Positions 61,413 through 64,000 of a stretch of 64,000 nucleotides of DNA are shown here, piece by piece. Source of the DNA: Ignavibacteriota bacterium (lineage in GTDB: Bacteria > Bacteroidota > Ignavibacteria > Ignavibacteriales > Melioribacteraceae); assembly GCA_002698995.1 (NCBI GenBank), contig PAAX01000011.1, positions 95,459-159,458 on the forward strand, written 5' to 3'. Every line of letters starts with the position of its first letter. The first letter of the stretch is position 1. A program made the translations under genes and the position numbers. The notes beneath the pieces are model-generated. The model made no database searches and was not told the origin of the DNA. It saw only the letters and a program-made list of their open reading frames with translations.

Positions 61413-62219
61413 CTATTGATATTGATTTATTAAATCTTTGGCTTTATTTGCAATATCCGAAGCTGGATTTATTTCTATTGCTTTATTCCAATAATTAATT
61501 GCTTCACTGGTTTTGTTCTGATTTATTGCAACAATCCCCAAGTTAAATGTACCTATTTGATGTTTAGGATTTATTTCTAATGCTTGCTTCATATAGCTTT
61601 CTGCATTTTGATAATCCTGCATACTGAAATAACAAACTCCCATATCAACCAAAACATCAGGCTCATTTGGATGTGTTGATAAATATTCTTTGTACTTTAC
61701 AATTGCTCTTTCGTAAAAACCTGAATCATTAAGTAAATGTGCTAATTTCAACAAAGTTTGATGATCATTTGGATTAGCTTTTAATGCTTGCTCCATATCG
61801 TTAATTCTTTGAACAGCACTTAAATCCACACCAGAATGATTATGATCATCGGGCATATTAGTAGAACCACTTCCCGGATTAAATGCCGGCTGAGGCTCAT
61901 CAAATATTCCGGATGTAAAAACTATTACTGCACCAAGAATAATTAATATTGCAGCCAAATAATAAAAATTTGTTCCTTTAAGTTCCTTCCCTTTTTCAGT
62001 TTTTACTTCGGAAGTATCTTTTTTATTTATTTTTTTTGAAACTGGTTTTTTTTCTTCAACTTTTTCTTTTTTCGGAGTTTCAATTTTTTCAGTATCATCA
62101 ATTACAGATTTTTTACTTTCTGCATCTTTTAATAATGCGCCGCATCCTTCGCATAATTCATTACTTACGGCATTCTCACTTCCGCAAACCGAGCATATTT
62201 TAATTAATTTTTCTTCCAT
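61413..62219 (-). CDS. Zinc-ribbon, transmembrane, TPR protein
   Basis: A 268-residue protein with three parts: an N-terminal zinc ribbon (CSVCGSENAVSNELCEGCG), a lysine/glutamate-rich linker, one membrane span (FYYLAAILIILGAVIVFTSG near residues 86-105) and at least three TPR units (for example PNEPDVLVDMGVCYFSMQDY and NPKHQIGTFNLGIVAINQNK). It is probably anchored in the inner membrane with TPRs on the outer side, as a scaffold. It lies 10 bp before the mini-protein gene. Confidence 0.8.
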   Translation of the reverse strand: MEEKLIKICSVCGSENAVSNELCEGCGALLKDAESKKSVIDDTEKIETPKKEKVEEKKPVSKKINKKDTSEVKTEKGKELKGTNFYYLAAILIILGAVIVFTSGIFDEPQPAFNPGSGSTNMPDDHNHSGVDLSAVQRINDMEQALKANPNDHQTLLKLAHLLNDSGFYERAIVKYKEYLSTHPNEPDVLVDMGVCYFSMQDYQNAESYMKQALEINPKHQIGTFNLGIVAINQNKTSEAINYWNKAIEINPASDIANKAKDLINQYQ

Positions 62220-62228
62220 ATCTCTTAT

Positions 62229-62516
62229 TTATTCTTTCATTCCTCTATCAACTGCTGCTTTAAAATCTTTAGAGAATTTAAAAACCGGTACGTAATGTTC
62301 TTCAACAAAAACTTTCTCTCCGGTTCTTGGATTTCTAGCATAACGAGCAGCTTTCTTTTTTACTTTATAACTTCCAAAGCCTCTAATTTCAATCCCTTTA
62401 CCTTCTCTTAAAGAATTAATAACAGTATTAAGAAATCCTTCTATTATCGCCTCAGTTTCAATTTTTGTTAAACCGGTTCCTAATGCAACTTTTTCAACGA
62501 TGTCCGCTTTGGTCAT
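62229..62516 (-). CDS. HU/IHF-family DNA-binding protein
   Basis: A 95-residue nucleoid protein. MTKADIVEKVALGTGLTK is the HU/IHF start, GKGIEIRGFGSYKVKKKAAR leads into the DNA-binding arm, and RNPRTGEKV is the minor-groove ribbon with its intercalating proline. The ATG at 62516 fits the family length; a more upstream start would add 24 extra residues. AAGGGA precedes it. Integrase reactions such as that of the adjacent element often need such a protein. Confidence 0.9.
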   Translation of the reverse strand: MTKADIVEKVALGTGLTKIETEAIIEGFLNTVINSLREGKGIEIRGFGSYKVKKKAARYARNPRTGEKVFVEEHYVPVFKFSKDFKAAVDRGMKE

Positions 62517-62821
62517 CTTTTCCCTTAATAATTTAGTGATAAAATTATATAAAGCCTTGAAATATAATAAATTACAGACTTTTATCAAATGAAAACAAAT
62601 TGATTGACTTTCTCTGTCTCATTATAAAACAGCATCTCGTTTTGAAATATTTTCCCATTCAATTTATTTTGACAATAAAGAAATTATTATAATGGAATAA
62701 AGTTATATTATTTCCTAAAAAGAGAAATAATCAGACTTTTCTTAAGCTAATAAATGAACCATTACATTTTGGCACTCCTTTTGAAAATATAAACCCGAGG
62801 GAAAATTTTTTAGGGTGTTAT
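62517..62821. other. 305-bp divergent intergenic region
   Basis: This is the only gap above 300 bp. It is very AT-rich. It should contain the promoter of the HU-family gene on the minus strand and the sigma-54-like promoter of the next gene on the plus strand. I see no gene, tRNA or strong hairpin in the rest. Confidence 0.6.
62770..62785 (+). promoter_or_regulatory. Sigma-54-like promoter
   Basis: TGGCAC, 5 bp, then TTGAA: the -24/-12 layout of RpoN promoters with one change in the -12 element (TTGAA for TTGCA). It is 37 bp before the ATG at 62822, a proper leader length, with AGGG as a ribosome site between. Confidence 0.5.
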
Positions 62822-63151
62822 ATGTCGTTATTACCAATTATTTATCAGAGTTTACTGCTCTTTTCCGGAGCTGCGTTTTTAGTTATTACCATTTCATTTA
62901 TCTTATCAAAGTTCAAATCAAAAAATGAGATCGAACCGGAATTTGATTTAAAGCCGATGCTTTCAGAAAGTTTAAGGGAAACTATCATCAATCCTAGTCC
63001 TTATCATACTCACATTGGTTATGATAAAAACGAAAAGCAAAACACAAAAATTGAATTATTGGTGCAAAGAGATATAATTGAGGAAAAAAGAAGAACAAAA
63101 CCTCGCGCTCAAATGACCGATCATGAAATAATGTCATTTTATTTTGGATAG
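62822..63151 (+). CDS. Small single-span membrane protein (109 aa), paralogue 1
   Basis: The first 30 residues form a single membrane span (SLLPIIYQSLLLFSGAAFLV); the rest is a charged cytosolic tail with a KRRTKPRAQMTDHEIMSFYFG ending. Function is unknown. Its N-terminus is like that of the next gene (LLPIIY at residues 3-8 in both), so the two are tandem paralogues. A sigma-54-like promoter lies in front, suggesting activation under a specific condition such as nitrogen or envelope stress. Confidence 0.6.
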   Translation: MSLLPIIYQSLLLFSGAAFLVITISFILSKFKSKNEIEPEFDLKPMLSESLRETIINPSPYHTHIGYDKNEKQNTKIELLVQRDIIEEKRRTKPRAQMTDHEIMSFYFG

Positions 63152-63211
63152 TTTGTAGAAATTTTATCACTTCAATAAATTTCTGCTTAATATTTTTGTA
63201 TATTTGATGTT

Positions 63212-63790
63212 ATGGAATTACTCCCGATCATATATACTACTTTACAAATTTTTGTTGCTATTGCAATTGTAACAATTATCGGTTCCTATATTAGTTTCAA
63301 GATCCGCAAAAAGAAAGGATTGCTTGAAAATGAGGAATCTACAGATATTCTTGAAACCCCCGATTTTATTAAACAGAGATCGCAAAGCAAACCTAATGAG
63401 ACAAATAGTAATTCTGTTAAGGAAGAAAAATACAGAGAAGAAAAAAAATCAAATCAGTCTGGTAAAAACAACCACAGACGAGTTAACGAAAAAAGATCAT
63501 CCAGAGATAAAAAACGTGAACACGAACGTTATCTTGAAGAAAAAAGATTAGCAGAAGAAAGAAGATTAAGAGAAGAAAAAGAAAAAATTAGATCCAAAGA
63601 AAGAATTCAAGTTTTAAATTCATTAGATAATTCAAAACCAAATAAATCAACAAAATCAACTTCGGAATTCAGCAAACCAATCGTTAATCAAAAGTATAAA
63701 ACTTTAGGAGACGATATAATGAAAAATTATGCTGAAAATGAAGAAGATTCTTTTAAGCCGCTTAATACAAAAAATAAAAAAACTAATTAA
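63212..63790 (+). CDS. Small membrane protein with long charged tail (192 aa), paralogue 2
   Basis: An N-terminal span (ELLPIIYTTLQIFVAIAIVTII) is followed by about 155 residues of lysine-, glutamate- and arginine-rich sequence, including a helix-forming KKREHERYLEEKRLAEERRL stretch. It has no known domain. Together with the paralogue 60 bp upstream it may form an inner-membrane anchored coiled-coil. Its stop overlaps the end of a convergent gene remnant by 8 bp. Confidence 0.6.
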   Translation: MELLPIIYTTLQIFVAIAIVTIIGSYISFKIRKKKGLLENEESTDILETPDFIKQRSQSKPNETNSNSVKEEKYREEKKSNQSGKNNHRRVNEKRSSRDKKREHERYLEEKRLAEERRLREEKEKIRSKERIQVLNSLDNSKPNKSTKSTSEFSKPIVNQKYKTLGDDIMKNYAENEEDSFKPLNTKNKKTN

Positions 63791-63920
63791 ATTTCTCTTC
63801 AATAAGATGTAAATATTTAGCAACGTGGTTTTGGTAACGATTATCTAGACTTACAACTTTTTCAAAATCACTTTTTGCTTTAGAAAAAGATCTGTTTGAA
63901 AGTCCAATAATTTGAGATAG
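63783..63920 (-). pseudogene. C-terminal remnant of a TPR-like gene cut by an insertion
   Basis: The minus strand is open for 45 codons and a stop, ending LIEEKFN, with GLSNRSFSKAKSDFEKVVSL like the last TPR helices of a larger protein. The frame meets a TGA at 63921-63923, the point where insertion-sequence-like sequence begins, so the 5' part has probably been separated from it. Whether the other part survives beyond the element cannot be seen. Confidence 0.55.
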
Positions 63921-63931
63921 TCATGATATAA

Positions 63932-63986
63932 TCTGACACTTCTGTAAAAAAGATGATAAATTAGAATAACAGAAGGAGAAGTCAGA
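63932..63986 (+). other. Fold-back hairpin over the ribosome site of a possible transposase gene
   Basis: TCTGAC (63932-63937) and TTCTGT (63940-63945) pair with ACAGAA (63969-63974) and GTCAGA (63981-63986). The AAGGAG ribosome site lies within the right arm and the ATG begins at its last base. Transcripts entering from outside would hide the ribosome site, a known safeguard in some insertion sequences. Confidence 0.45.
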
Positions 63987-64000
63987 TGAGTACAGAAGAA
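63986..64000 (+). CDS. Start of a probable insertion sequence gene (cut by window end)
   Basis: Only five codons, MSTEE, are visible after an AAGGAG ribosome site 6 bp before the ATG. The position just inside the broken TPR-like gene suggests a transposase, but no family motif can be seen. Confidence 0.35.

Overview
This is an AT-rich bacterial chromosome segment. The gene content looks most like the Ignavibacteria / Bacteroidota-Chlorobiota group: many secreted peptidases and lipoproteins, a 31-residue AURKAIP1/COX24-like ribosomal mini-protein, a TPR/zinc-ribbon protein and an M28 peptidase with a PDZ tail. The taxonomic call is an inference from gene style and was not tested by a search.

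Layout. 1-8.0 kb: the C-terminal part of a FeoB iron transporter, a metallo-beta-lactamase-fold hydrolase, a secreted M28 peptidase, a CYTH protein, a DUF1543 protein, a Tat-exported D-aminoacylase-type amidohydrolase and an unknown membrane protein. 8.1-27.6 kb: two convergent operons that together form an anaerobic purine/urate-type degradation cluster (HyuA-like, SsnA, YgeY, YgeW, two fold-type-II PLP enzymes and a MocA-like protein on +; XdhA/XdhB-type subunits, XdhC, YgfK and XdhD on -). In the classical set the PLP enzyme is YgeX; here two other PLP enzymes are present instead. The intergenic gaps of this cluster, and no others I noticed, hold small GC-rich palindromes. 27.7-42.4 kb: housekeeping and peripheral metabolism (acyl-CoA ligase, secreted carbonic anhydrase, lysA, S9 peptidase, lipocalin, Nudix, murI, a GlnD-like protein, a tyrosine phenol-lyase in an operon with queF and queC, and a Sua5/YciO protein).

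42.4-51.0 kb: a minus-strand operon led by a GbsR/MarR-type regulator, with fabG, an unusual KAS III homologue, a sodium:solute symporter, an acyl-CoA ligase, a small lipoprotein, an outer-membrane barrel and a lipoprotein alpha/beta hydrolase. The same palindrome lies in front of the regulator gene and in front of fabG, so the regulator probably controls itself and the operon. 51.0-55.1 kb: a potassium channel, an acyl-ACP desaturase and a TrkH/TrkA-type potassium uptake pair.

55.1-61.2 kb: a compact integrative element of about 6.0 kb inserted in the 3' end of tRNA-Thr(CGT). It is bounded by a 53-bp direct repeat, with a tyrosine integrase next to the intact tRNA, candidate integrase arm sites at both ends and a phage O-like replication protein whose gene contains four 17-bp iterons. 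A terminator hairpin whose loop can pair with upstream RNA sits directly before the start codon of the next gene. Most of its other proteins are unfamiliar, and I see no capsid, terminase or helicase gene. This satellite-like element is the best candidate for something undescribed.

61.3-64.0 kb: the ribosomal mini-protein, the TPR protein, an HU-family protein, two tandem paralogous small membrane proteins (the first behind a sigma-54-like promoter), and a gene remnant cut off by what looks like the left end of an insertion sequence running out of the window.
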